A stretch of 64,000 nt of DNA from Rhyzopertha dominica (GCA_025024175.1 QCXZ01000047.1:806001-870000); one strand, 5' to 3'; shown: positions 49,057 through 60,502, numbered from the stretch's first letter. The notes: generated from the letters alone by a model not told the origin. Numbers and translations are program-made.

Positions 49057-51594
49057 CAGGGTGTCCCTGAACATGTGGGCAATATCTCGGGATCTGATAG
49101 CGAGCTAAAAACATCACTATTTTACAGTATAACGTTTTTTGATATATCGTTCGCCTACTGAGATATTCACCCCTAAAGCTCCTTTGGAAAAAGTGGTTTC
49201 TCCGAAATATCTTTTATACCGCTTTATATAATTTGATGAAATTTTCGCCATTAATATTTAAAATGGAGGCGGTTAGAATAGTGCAGACACAGTTTTTGTA
49301 ATTGCACGGGGAGGTTGAGGGTAAACTACCCTTCACCGTTTTTTTCTCTTAATTTTAAGGCGGGTAAGATTTTTTCCCCGAAATAGGCGTTTTTCAATTC
49401 TCCCAAACTTAAGAAGAAAAAAAGGTACTCTTTATTCATTACCCTAAAGTTAACCGTTTTCGAGAAAAATGTACTTGAATAACATGGTTCACATTTTCGC
49501 TTGCGCCCACACGAGCAATTTGATTTTTATAGTAGGCGTACTGAACAACACTTTTAGGCCGTTGTTGTAGGGAAAAAAACTAGAAATACTAAAATGGAAT
49601 ACATACTAGCTAAAATAGACTATTTTCAAAAAGAAATCAAGTTTTAAATGTTATTACAAGCATTATTGTAAATAGCGAATGGCATAGGTAAACTACTAAA
49701 GTATTTTATGACAGTCCAGGCACAATAATCTTTCAGACAATTAATTAGAACTTGTTTTCAAATATTACTTTGACCAACATTTAAGTGTAGTGCAGTGGAG
49801 ACAGAAAATCAATTGCATTGGGCTTTGCATTAATTATTGTATTTATTAAATAATTACATAAATATAACATTACGAAGAACACTTAAAAACTACATGGAGC
49901 TACAAAAAAAAAATTAAGAAGCTTCAACATGAGCTCCTCCAACTTCAATGCATTTTCGGGCCCGACGAATTAAAGACTGCCGGATTCTCCAAAACACGGC
50001 AGCGTTATTACGTATTTCATCACAGTAAAATACTATACGTTCTATTAGATTATCCCTCGTTTCTACGGGAGTAGAGTAAGCTAAGTTTTTCAGGTGCCCC
50101 CACAAATAGAAATCGAGAGGGTTAAAATCTGGCGATCGAGGAGGCCAAGCAACAGGTCCTCCTCGACCTATCCATCGATTTAGATACGCATTATTTAAAA
50201 ATTGTCGCACAGCAATACTAAAGTGGGGTGGTGCGCCATCATGCATGAACCACATGTTTCTTCTGGTTGCTAATGGAACGTCTTCTAAAAGCTGTTGTAA
50301 GTTATTTTGAAGGAACTGCAAATAGAGTTCCCCATTTAATCTTGGAGGTAGCACATATGGTCCTATTAAATGGTCCCCTATGATTCCCGCCCAAACATTA
50401 ACAGACTGAAACTGGAACTGGTGTCTTGCAACCTCTGTGGAATTAGGGTTTTCGTCCGCCCAAACATGTAAATTGTGTGAATTTATTACACCGTTTTTCG
50501 TGAAACCAGCCTCATCTGAATAAAGAATCGAACTAATAAAATCCCTGTTATTTGTGTGCTGTTCTAAGACCCAATTTGAAAATTCCACTCTAGCAGGAAA
50601 ATCTTCATGACTTAGAGCATGTACCTTTTGAACATGAAAAGGGTGCAGTAATTGTTCTTGAAAAATTCTGGAAATAGTGTTTTTGGACACATTGTGTTGC
50701 ACCGCAAGTTTTCTAATACTATTGGTAGGATCCGCAACCACGCTATCCAAAACGTTCTCCTCTAGGACCACTGTGCGTACTCTTCTTTGGACGCCACCGT
50801 TCAAGCTATCTTTTACAAATTTTCCTAATAATTACAAATTGATATAAACATGCCTTTATGGATAATTTTATGTCCCACCTGTCTCCCTTAAACGTCTATC
50901 AACCCGTTCAAAAGTTTTCCGATCAGGAATCCTACGGTCAGGAAATCGTTCTGCGTACAACCTCACAGCTTCTGTACTATTACCAAGGGCTAGACCATAC
51001 ACTAAATGCATGTCAGCATATTCAGGAAATGAATATTCCATTTTAAAATGATTGTTGGATAACAATCACACCAGGAAAATTAAATGGAGTGACAGCTAAT
51101 AATATTTTTAGCGCCTACTATAAAAATTAAATTGCTCGTGTGGACGCAAGTGAAAATGTGAACCATGTAATTCAACAGCATTTTTCTCGAAAACGGTTAA
51201 CATTAGGGTAATGAATAAAGAGTACCTTTTTTTCTTCTTAAGTTTGATAGAATTGAAGAACGCCTATTTCGGGGAAAAAATCTTACCCGCCTTAAAATTA
51301 AGAGAAAAAAACGGTGAAGGGTAGTTTACCCCCAACTTCCCCGTGCAGTTACAAAAACTGTGTCTGCACTATTCTAACCGCCTGCATTATAAATATTAAT
51401 GGCGAAAATTTCATCAAATTATATCAGGCGGTATAAAAGATATTTCGGAGAAACCAATTTTTTCAAAAGAGCTTTAGGGGTGAATATCTCAGTAGGCGGA
51501 CGTTATATCAAAAAAAGTTATACTGTAAAATAGTGATGTTTTTAGCTCAGCTATCAGATCCCGAGATATTGCCCACATGTTCAGGGACACCCTG
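49057..51594 (-). mobile_element. mariner-type DD41D transposon with TIRs of almost 500 bp
   Basis: Begins 'cagggtgtccctgaacatgt' and ends with its inverted counterpart, flanked by TA (49055-49056 and 51595-51596). The inverted repeats run to about 49,548 and from about 51,110: both contain 'ttttctcttaattttaaggc', 'tgtctgcactattctaaccg' and 'aattgctcgtgtggacgcaa' (with small differences). It interrupts the DNA just 5' of the Harbinger Myb-like gene. Confidence 0.93.
49914..51041 (-). CDS. mariner/Tc1-superfamily transposase, DD41D, with a 54-nt intron
   Basis: Exon 1 runs from the Met at 51041 ('MEYSFPEYADMHLVYGLALG') to 50879; an intron at 50825-50878 (GT...AG) separates it from exon 2 (50824-49914). 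Joining restores the family's 'R.RETG' linker between the two helix-turn-helix domains. Exon 2 carries the second HTH ('SIRKLAVQHNVSKNTISR') and the catalytic core: Asp in 'LYSDEAGF', Asp in 'MHDGAPPHF', and the third Asp in 'DFNPLDFYLWG' with 41 residues between the last two, the spacing of the rosa/Visitor (DD41D) group. No stop or frameshift, about 357 residues, so possibly functional. Confidence 0.9.
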
Positions 51595-51945
51595 TATACT
51601 GTAAAAGGAACTGAAATACTTACATGCGTTTTTTCACTTTCTCACAGACGAAATATTTAGTTTTAATCAAATAATTGCGGTTTATCAACCAACACACGAA
51701 ACAATGTCCCATACAATACACGGAAAATGCCGGTTGTAAAATGACAACTGACAGCAAACATCTGATGTCAACAAACATTCAGAATAGCCAACATAGTTTA
51801 TTTTCCTTAAAGTAGCTGTTAGTTAGAAAGACCTTGAAATGTGTTTATGAAACGGAGCTACTTTAAAGCTGCATTTAAAGTCACCTTTAAGGTAGAGTGG
51901 ACTTTAGTTAAAGTTGTCTTTAGGGAAGTATTATGAAACCGGCCC
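51595..51945. mobile_element. Right end of the PIF/Harbinger element
   Basis: After the mariner insertion the Harbinger non-coding end resumes and finishes in 'attatgaaaccggccc', read from outside as 'gggccggtttcataat', a typical Harbinger terminus, followed by 'tta', a normal TSD. The matching left terminus is not found between 46,779 and 46,903, where Polinton-like DNA ends, so the element is 5' truncated. Confidence 0.65.
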
Positions 51946-51949
51946 TTAG

Positions 51950-52025
51950 TCCTTCAACTTCAGGATATATCTTATCTGCGTTCAAGTTTGACCTCTCTTC
52001 TCCTCGTTGTAAAATAATGTGTTTT
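51950..52025. repeat. 70-bp repeat shared with 57,985-58,050
   Basis: 'tccttcaacttcaggatata' ... 'ctgcgttcaagtttgacctc' ... 'cgttgtaaa' occurs at both places with few differences. At 57,980 it is not preceded by the Harbinger end, so it may represent a related unoccupied site. Confidence 0.7.
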
Positions 52026-52069
52026 TCCATATAAGTTTATAACGTTATAACGAGCAATTCAAAGGAGTC

Positions 52070-52393
52070 TCACCGAGTGCACTGGTTTTCTAGTTCCTTG
52101 AGATAACTTGCTATTCTTTGAATGGTAATGAAAATCATCTTCAGTTCTAATTTTCCTTGTTGAGGAGCTTCTTTTATACAGCATAAAATCAGATTGTCCC
52201 AAAATTCTGATGTGATGTTAGAGTACCACCGTACAGTTTGTAAGAGTGTTTGTATTAAAGTGTATAATCTTGCAGACTGCTTCTTTGTGTTGGTCTTACT
52301 GATTTTTGCCTTTTTCTTTGAAGGTACTTCTATCAATATGACACCGTCGTCTAAATCTTGCGAAGAAGTTGCAGCTGGCTCTACAGACGACAT
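52070..52393 (-). CDS. Hypothetical protein fragment
   Basis: 107 codons: an acidic start ('MSSVEPAATSSQDLDDGVIL'), a Lys-rich patch ('SKKKAKISKTNTKK') resembling a nuclear localisation signal, and a helical C-terminal half. No family recognised; could be an exon of one of the adjacent transposons. Confidence 0.3.
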   Translation of the reverse strand: MSSVEPAATSSQDLDDGVILIEVPSKKKAKISKTNTKKQSARLYTLIQTLLQTVRWYSNITSEFWDNLILCCIKEAPQQGKLELKMIFITIQRIASYLKELENQCTR

Positions 52394-52439
52394 ATCTTTT
52401 ATAAAATCTAAATAATGAGGTATTATAATTTCACATTTT

Positions 52440-52790
52440 CAAAAAAAAAATACCAAAATTATTATCAACATAATAATTAGTCATGTACTGAATTTAAGAA
52501 TTTGACATACGTCTGGATCATGCTTTTCAGGGATCCGGGCAGTAACATAACCTTAAATAATTACTAAGCAAATGGTACGAGGTTCCTCTATATTTTCGTT
52601 GTTTTTGGGGTAGATTATTAGGCATTCCAAACCACGTGACCCCGGCTGAGGGATTTTCTGAGGCATGTTCTAAGAAACTTTACAATTCTTTCAAAATTGG
52701 TTTATCTTCACGTATATTTAATTTTAATCTTACACAACTATGTTTGCGATAATGTAATATATTAACCAATTGCACTATAACTTACTAAAC
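52440..52790. other. Non-coding, nothing recognised
   Basis: AT-rich sequence without a supported gene or repeat. Confidence 0.45.
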
Positions 52791-52804
52791 TTTGGTATTT
52801 TCCA

Positions 52805-53600
52805 TCAGCATCCGTCACAGCCCCATTTTATGACAAGTTCTAAGTTCTTGCATTCTTCTTCTGTGCAAGTCTCTATAACTTTTTCCAAATATCTACACAA
52901 CCGGGAAGAAGTATGGTCGAGCAAATCTTGCAACAGTATCCAGCACATGTTTCTGTGACTCTTATCGATTGCTCTCTCGGATAGCATTCTTTTTTTTTGC
53001 GTTCTTTATTAGTGAATAGCAAGGAAAAATACTGCTACTTGCACTATGTAGTATTTCCCATTGTCTCCGAGTAAAATTACCATCTACAAAGATAGCCAAG
53101 GCTTCAGATGGTGTGTACTTTTTGACTGGAGTTTTATTTGTCGATGAAATCGCCTTTCGCATCTTTGTTGCTCTTGTAGGTGATAGATTTATATCTTTTA
53201 TAATTTTACGCGTCTTTATTTCCTTTAGCACGTTGACTCATTTGAGCAGCATAAGTTAACTCTTCAGCAGGTATTTGCTCTCTCAAATTTTTCGTTTTCC
53301 TTCGCTTAGTTCTGTCACTTGATTCGCTGAATTCTGTTGTTGGTCGTGCTGGTTTCTGTGTAGTCCAAGTGGGAAAATTAATAGAATTTTTGAGACATTA
53401 TTAGTTTTTTTATACAAAACGTTCTTGTTTATAATTAGAAGCAGCCAATTTTTGTTTAAAATCAGACTTGAAATGACATATTAACGCAAGTTCACCTTCT
53501 GGGCATTTCGTCAGCTCAATAAGCCGTTTCTCCAAAAATAAAGTCTTTTCGTCAAACTTCTGACTTGGGCATTCTTGCATTATATTTTATAATGACTTTT
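52805..53600 (-). pseudogene. N-terminal part of an invertebrate transposase, broken
   Basis: Minus-strand fragments in order: 'MQECPSQKFDEKTLFLEKRL' (53,590), 'REQIPAEELTYAAQMSQRAK' (53,250), 'INLSPTRATKMRKAI', 'YTPSEALAIFVDGNFTRRQW' (52,962-53,231), and after a frame change 'LLQDLLDHTSSRLCRYLEKV' and 'LELVIKWGCDG' (52,805-52,987). The 'LLDHT' and 'KWG.DG' blocks recur in a widespread family of invertebrate transposase-like proteins, in which 'DG' is usually followed by 'SSGHS.YKQ'. The sequence stops there, so the catalytic half is missing. Relation to Transib/RAG1-like transposases is possible but unproven. Confidence 0.5.
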
Positions 53601-54205
53601 TAGTCATTTCCTTTAACACTCTAGGTGTTCCTGATAATAAAAAAGAACATGTTTAAAATCAATATAAAATTCAAAAATAAATACAGGGTTCCTATAAAAG
53701 TCGTGCAATGCAGGCACGTTGATTTTTGATTTTTTTTGTGCCGCTTTTTTTTTAATTGCTGCCAAGCTACAATATGGACGGTGATATGTACTGAAGGTTG
53801 CAAATTGATGTCACACCACACCTCCGAAATGTGAGCTTTCTGCAACTTAAAAGTATTACACAAAACACTACATAATATCGTCGCTACCAAAACGAACGGG
53901 CGTATCTCATAATTAGCATTTTTTCAGTACGGCGTTTTAAAGTTTTCTTGTCAATGTTATCGAAGATGCTAAAGCTGTTTAGTGAGTTGTTAATTTGCAA
54001 TTAACGCTATGCTGTAGATGACAAAACCGTGTATGGAGAGGGATATTTAATGTAGCAAAAATTCAATTACCTTGGATGAAATCAACCTTTGAAATAGTTA
54101 CGCCCGTTCGTCTTTTTGCACCATTCAACTTCTCGTGTCTACACATCTACTTCCGCCCGTAAAAAAGTTTAAATGTGATTCAAATTACCTAAAAATAATA
54201 GGTGA

Positions 54206-54330
54206 AATTTATTTATTTATTATTTACTTACTTATTTATTTATGTATTTATTCATTTATTTATTTACTTATTTATTTATTTATTTATGTATTTATGTATT
54301 TATGTATTTATTTATTTTTTTTTTATTTTT
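54206..54330. repeat. (TTTA)n microsatellite, imperfect
   Basis: About 125 bp of ATTT tetranucleotide repeat with scattered variants, inside the nested transposon downstream of its gene. Confidence 0.9.
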
Positions 54331-54562
54331 TTTATAGAAAATATAAAATAAAGCACATAATACATGAAATAAGCATTTAATATTACTCGAACAGTATAAA
54401 TATTCATATAAACTAAACAAGTTTTTAATTTTAGTCACCAAATAATAGCCAAAGCATGAAACTTAAACTTAGCTAAAACGAACGCTTTATCTTAAAAAAC
54501 TAAAAATATATTATTATGGAAACATGGTAACTATAGGTTTTAATATAGAAATAATGCGGTCA

Positions 54563-56841
54563 TCAATGCGGTAATGTTTTATAAAATTGTACATATTCTG
54601 CAAGCTGAATTACTGGAGTGACTCCTTCGCACAGTGTTACTAAGTCTTTAAACTTTTCAGCAGCAATAGATGGGCTTGTATTATTCAGGATAGGTGGTTC
54701 ACTCTCTGGGGTTGCAGAAGATCTAGTGTTCAAAGTGATACTACTACGATAGTCCTCAGTCAAATGGCTTTCTTTAAAGTATAATTTGTTTAAAGTGTTC
54801 CTGGTAACCATGATTTCCTTAACGTTTTTCCAGTTTATTCCGCTGCCTCCTGAATCATCTTTTCTTATCGCCAAAATTCTTATGTCACGCGCAAGAGACT
54901 TGAAATCTAAAAACTCCTGAGAGTTTAGAGTATTAACAACATAAGGATTTCTTCGTCTTGCTAAGCGGAAAATAGGAACTAACTGCGAAGGTACGAAAAT
55001 GTCTCCTGATTTTTCTATCGCAGCAGTGATTGTGCTATGGACAGAGTCCCCTTCATTTTGGCCATGATGAGACTCGAAAAATGACAAGATGATAGATTTA
55101 ATGTTTTGTGATGTTGACAATACATGCAGCAGCATGGTAGCAATGATGGAGTTCTTATTCTGTCCGCTGCACCCATCAGAAAACAAATGTACNGTCTCAA
55201 CCCCATCACCATCAAGTTTCCTCAGATACATGCTGACACAGGTTGAAATTTCGCAAGAACCCCGTTTGCTGATTCCCTCATGCCAAATATAACAATAACA
55301 TTGTTTAGATTGTAGATTATAAATTGTAAAATTATAGTTGGCTAGCCTTCTACTGTAGAAAATCTGACTATGATTACTTTTTGGCAACAGGATAACCTGC
55401 TGGAGATCGTAAACGGCACATGAATATTTAGAGTCTTCCTCATTCTTTCTTTTTGCTTCGGCCTTCTTAAGCCTAACAGCATTTTTCTCAGCTATGTGTT
55501 TTGTGTACTTTTCTTCAAGTTCAGCTTTCTTTTTACTGTCACCACTTCTGTACGTGAAACAGAGCCCACACATGTCTTTCTTGGGGTGGTGGAAAGACAA
55601 ATTCTGGTCTCTGAAAACGTTAACGTATGTTTGGTAGCTGACTGTTAAGTTTGTACTTTGTTGAAACATCTCAAACATTTTTTGTATCGTAAGATCACTG
55701 TGTAGGTATTCCCGTGTTGTGCTCTTCCGGCAGTAATGGGACTCCATTCTCGGAAACTTATTGATATGTTCCATTATTTTTTCACGTATATACGTATCCT
55801 TTGTTTTCAAATGACTTTGTCTTCCTCCCCTCCCTTCCTTTTCCAGAACCCCCGTATCCTTAACTTTCCCTAGAGCGGTACGTACCGTTTTTTCAGTAAC
55901 GCTGAGTGTGTTCAAGAACATAGTCTTGCAAACTGGTACTATGGCATCACCCTTCGGTAAAAAGTAGCGATTTGTCTTACTTCTGCGTGATAATTCCGCC
56001 TTTGTCGTTTTAGACTTTTTCTCCTCACATTAACAAATCGTACTAAATATTCTCTTTGCCTAAGAAGGCAACCCATGCCATAGAACCCGCTTAGAAGGTT
56101 TTCTCTTTCATCATCAATAATTGAAAAACACTGTTTCCCAGTTTTTTTACAAAAATCATCAGTGCATCTGGGTAGATGTTTCTTTCTCGCAGGCATAACT
56201 TTTCCTGTCTTGTGACTTACATACTCCTTTCCTTCATTTCGTAATTCCTGGGACTTCTTCTTCTTATTTTCACGAACCCGTTTTTCCACATGTTGTTCCT
56301 TTTCGCAACCATCAACTACAAATTCTTCTGGAATATTACTTGTTGTCGTTACTCTTTCAATATGATCATCTTCACATGGCCTCATCTGATCGAAATGTTC
56401 CCAACATAGCAAACATAGACAACGAAAGCAAGCACTAAACACCTCCCGCTTGCAATTACCAGCTTGACAATGATCGCCATAGGTTGGATCGTTGACATCA
56501 TCTACATCTGACTCCGACGAATAATGGTTGTCGTCTACGGTGTCGACCATTTCATTCAACTTTGGTTGGCCTTGAGAGCTATTATTTTGCAATTCTTTTT
56601 CGATTAACATTGCTTCCTTTACAGTTTGGAGGGACATACCGTCCTCACTGTCGGAGCTTAAATTTTCTTTTTCATTTTCGACCATTAGAACTGTCCCATA
56701 GTACCATTTTCGTTCTGGTCTCCAGTACATTTTAATTTTAACTCCCGCAGCAATGTTTTCAGATTTTTTTACGGCTTTTATGTCTGATAGTGAAACAACA
56801 TTCTGGCTCATATCATCCCAAAGTACGAGGACGTCAACCAT
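54563..56841 (-). pseudogene. Putative transposase with 'SDGCSGQN' motif and Cys-rich region, one frameshift
   Basis: Two frames, 55,939-56,841 (300 codons) and 54,563-55,921 (452 codons), read as one protein if a single base is restored near the T5 run at 56,015-56,019; beyond it the true frame continues 'SRRSKTNRYFLPKG' into the second ORF. N-terminus: a Tudor/SH3-like strand set ('VKIKMYWRPERKWYYGTV'), an acidic stretch, then a Cys-rich segment ('CFRCLCLLCWEHFDQMRPC'). C-terminal half: 'MCGLCFTYRSGDSKKK', 'YDLQQVILLPKSNHSQIFYS', 'YIWHEGISKRGSCEI', 'SDGCSGQNKNS' and 'ESHHGQNEGDSVHST'. These are hallmarks of a large insect protein family (DUF7869-type) with a probable RNase H-like fold. The TIRs suggest it is the transposase. 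An N at 55,192 leaves one residue unknown. Confidence 0.7.
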
Positions 56842-57351
56842 TTTACCAAACGTACTATGCGAAAAATTATTAAATTGTTAAAACAGTGATTGTAATAATT
56901 TAAAATCACTTACCAGTAATTATAGGTCAATCAAAGTATGCAGGCGTGCTGAAGGGTGATATGGGCGTATCTCACTGTAAGCACTGATAAAACGCGACGC
57001 ACGGGCGTAAATCGAGTTACGCCTGTACGTTCTTTATCAATTTGGCACTCCACTGATTTGCGCCAGCGGAGTGCCACGTATAAGGTGCACTTTCGGACGC
57101 AGTAGACTTACGCCGCTTCGTCTTATCGTAGATTACGCAAATCCGAATTGCTTGGCGGGCGTAACTCGAAAATGGCAATTTTCGAGTTACGCCCGTTCGT
57201 CTTGTTGGCGACGATATGTTAAAAACACACACTCCCAGGCGTTTTCTCATATTTAAATATATCAAATAATTCAAAAATCGACAAATGACAAGTATAAGTC
57301 ACTCACCTGAGCGCCCTGGATACATAAATCATTTATAGAAACCCTGTATCA

Positions 57352-58236
57352 TTAATTTTAAATAAGTGGTAAACAAAATGGATGAAGAAGGCGGAACTTT
57401 TTATTTTATTTACATTACAGGTCTTAAGAATTATTATTAGATCAGTGGACTGTAATGAAACACTAATTGATTTAACGAACATGCTTATATTTACAGCGGT
57501 TTTTACATATTTACAGCTAGCGCGAACAGCACCGGAAAACTTTTCCTTTATACACTCGAAGTGCTTAAACACATATTAAATTTATATGAAAGTACATTTG
57601 TTAATCACAAGCATGCAAAATGCTGCGATTGATGCACAAACTATAAAGACGCGTTCAAGAATAATTTTTCTCATGTACTAACAACTTGAAAACTGACCAT
57701 TTTTAAACCCACTTGCCCCAAAGGCAGAGGGAAACAAAACTTCCGCAATCTACCGCCAGATGACAGATAAATCACAAATTCAAATTTATGTTAGGTTGGT
57801 TTCTAACAACAGGGAAACGCTAAACTTTATTTTCATCGAGAAATTATAACTCGGAAGACCCCGGAACACGTACTAAAATACTGTCTAAAAGTTAATTCAC
57901 TCTTGAAAACTCCTTCTAAATTCTCAGTTGCCCTACAATCGAACAGTTTATTATAATCTATATTACTCGTACCTTCACTTGATGTTTGTCCTTCAACTTC
58001 AGGACTATCTTCCCTGCGTTCAAGTTTGACCTCTCTTCTCGTTGTAAATTAATATTCTAAGGAAAATCGATACCGGAAATCTCCAAGATAATTAGCAGCA
58101 TTGAAGAATGGCTTGGCGAAATAGGTAAAGATGCAGAATTTTTTCACGTTAAGAGACGTGTTTTTGAAAAGGTTTTGGAAGCTCACTAGGTGTTAGTCTT
58201 ACCGCCCACTCCATGAACTCTAGTGCGCTAAGATTG
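57352..58236. other. Non-coding host-like DNA
   Basis: Contains the 70-bp repeat noted at 51,950 (here 57,985-58,050) but no supported gene. A 79-codon minus frame (57,333-57,572) has no family signature. Confidence 0.5.
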
Positions 58237-58240
58237 TTAA

Positions 58241-60498
58241 CCCTTAAAATCCCATGCCAATAAAACCTGCGTAAATACCAGTGTGGGGTCCCTCAACGAC
58301 CCCAGTATAAAATCAAAAAAAATATCAGTTTTATTTTTTGAAATGGTTATGTATTGCAACAAAATTAAATATTTGTTTAAAAAAATATAAAAATTGAACA
58401 GAATTCTGTTAGTCAGTTGAGTAACAATCACTACAAACTAGAGTAACTAATTTTGTACGGTGCGGACTGCACACATATTTCGCACATTTATTGCATTTTA
58501 AGTTGACTTTTTTGTCAAGTTTGCTGGGACATTTGAAGCACCTCTTTCCATCCCTTGAAGTTGAAGGACCATCTGTATGTTCCTCATCTTCAGGAAAATT
58601 CGAAATTTCTATACCACAGACTTGCAAAGCTGCTTTCACATTCATATGGTGACGTCTGTATTTTGCAGTTTCTTCCTAATTTTTTCGCGTGAGACTGTCT
58701 GCAAATTCCAATAAAAACATTCTTCTGGGACAAGGACTTTGTATTTTCCACTCTGGATTTTTTGTTTATATATAACAAAGGAATTTAAGGCACAAATATC
58801 TAACATATTCATAAATAGTCGATAAGGCCAACGAGCAGTTTTTCTTGCACATGTTTATTCATTGATCAACTAACTTATCAGCATTGTCAACTCCACCTTT
58901 TGTGGCATTATAATCTAATATCATCAACGGCTTATTATTGTTCTCTCTGGATATTGCATCATCACGATGTTGAGTAGATAACATGTGTACCATTTTGTTT
59001 TTTTTTGGAATATAGGAAACCATTGTGAGGTGTTCTGTAAAAGCAAACATCGAGGACTCTACTGGTCTTGAAGTAAGACTCAACTCCTCTGGTGTATCTC
59101 TTTTGTTTTTTCTAACCGTTCCAAGCAGAGTGAGCTTCTTAGTCAGTAATGTAGTTGCTAAAGTTGCACTAGTAAAGAAGTTGTCTGTTGTAATACTGCG
59201 CCAACTTCCTTGATACTGCTCGACTAAATCATTTACGACACGAAACCCATGGTCTTTCTCTCTTTTTCCGTCAACGGCTTTTCCAGCGTAAACCTGTAAG
59301 TTACTAATGTACGAAGTCTTGACAGCAGCAGCGGCCCATATTTTGATGCCATAACGTGCAGGCTTTGATTTCATGTATTGTCTGAATGGACATTTGCCTC
59401 TAAAGGCAACTAGTTGTTCATCAACTGTTATGTGCTCATATGGCTCAAAAGACTTTTGACAGTTAGAAACAAATTTATCCCATATTTCTCTTATAGCTGC
59501 TAATTTATCATTTCGTTTTCTTTCGCCTCTCGTTGCTTTGTCATCAAAACGAATAAATACTGAAATTTGTTCAAATCTATTACGAAACATTGCTGCTGTA
59601 AAAAAGGAACGACGTATAGAAGTATTTGTGGTCCACATTTCTTTTGTCGACTCTCTCCGACACCTCAAAGCCCCAGCTTTTATCAGAATTCCCATAAAAC
59701 AATCCAATTCATCTCTTTCTAATAATTTCCTTGTTCTTTGACACGTTGGATGTTTTTTGTTCCAGGTTGAATATTTATTTGCTTCTGCGTTTGTGTACAA
59801 GCACATAAAATCTTTCATCTCAGGAGTAATAAATAAGTTGAAAACATCAGTAAATGATTCAGCATTTTGACTATACCGCGTTAGGCCAGGATGTGCATTT
59901 ACTATATTTCTTTGTAAACGTTTTGTTCTCGGACCTGAGCAACTTCTCCACTTCATGCCAGACGGGGCAATGTATTCACTGCCTCTAAGATCTGCTTCTT
60001 GTACCTCATCATTAGGCTTTCCATCTGAACTTTCCTCAGAATGAAATTCGAGATTGTCATCCTCCGATTCTGACACAATTTCTTGAAGAAACTCGACTCC
60101 AGTACCATCAGATATATCATCTTCGTCATCATATTTTTCTTCAGAATCTGAAGTGTCGCCGAATTTTTCTGCAACTGCGGCAAGCTTTTTCTCGCTAAGT
60201 GGACGTTTTCGATTCGTTTGCTTCATATTTTCGATAAACTGCACAAAAGAGGAAAAATATTAGCAAATATTCTAATAACACAAACACATATTCGGGGTCC
60301 CTTCACGACCCCACTCACCTTCTTGTACAGTATATTTGTTAAACAATACACAACAAAAACCAAACTACTGTAAACATAACCTCAAACTGTAACTGACACA
60401 TAGGTGGAAGCACAATCGCCAACACTCGAAAACAAAAAATTACTAAACTAAACTTCGAAGTTGGGGTCTTTGAACGACCCCGCTTGGGGTTTTAAGGG
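58241..60498 (-). mobile_element. piggyBac transposon, 2,258 bp, with TTAA target duplication
   Basis: Flanked by TTAA on both sides (58,237-58,240 and 60,499-60,502). Termini are 'cccttaaaatccc' and, inverted, 'cccttaaaacccc'. A 19-bp imperfect palindrome 'ggggtccctcaacgacccc' lies near the left end (58,285-58,303), with versions at 60,294-60,312 and 60,463-60,481 near the right end. Insertion boundaries are perfectly preserved, so the insertion is fairly recent. Confidence 0.95.
58409..60244 (-). pseudogene. piggyBac transposase, broken near the C-terminus
   Basis: The main frame (58,859-60,244) starts at 60,244 or, more likely, at the Met seven codons downstream. It contains an acidic N-terminus, 'ITVDEQLVAFRGKCPF' (first Asp), 'SITTDNFFTSATLA' (second Asp) and 'MILDYNATKGGVDNAD' (third Asp region), so the DDD triad is complete. 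At 58,855 it stops ('DKLVDQ' then TGA) where the family continues; the continuation ('TCARKTARWPYRLFMNML') is present in another frame. The Cys-rich C-terminal finger ('KRCFKCPSKLDKKVNLKCNK' ... 'CSPHRTKLVTLVCSDC') is at 58,409-58,560. At least two frame changes separate them, so the protein is not functional as written. Confidence 0.9.
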
Positions 60499-60502
60499 TT
60501 AA

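Larger units (their letters stand above)
53874..57222 (-). mobile_element. DNA transposon of about 3.35 kb with 'acgggcgta' terminal repeats, superfamily uncertain
   Basis: Left end 'atatcgtcgctaccaaaacg' then 'aacgggcgtatctc'; right end is its inverted form (reading inward 'catatcgtcgccaacaagac' then 'gaacgggcgtaactcg'). The word 'acgggcgta' or its complement also occurs internally near 54,103, 56,963 and 57,001-57,025, like subterminal transposase sites. It encodes one long broken protein on the minus strand. Confidence 0.7.
53682..57351. mobile_element. MITE of about 320 bp split by a larger nested element
   Basis: 'tacagggttcctataaaagt' at about 53,681 pairs with 'atttatagaaaccctgta' ending at about 57,350. 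Outside the nested element (53,874-57,222) only 192 and 129 bp remain, without coding sequence. Confidence 0.65.

Noticed and set aside
54135..54380. 81-codon plus-strand ORF rich in Ile/Tyr/Leu
   Set aside because: It is the translation of the TTTA microsatellite.
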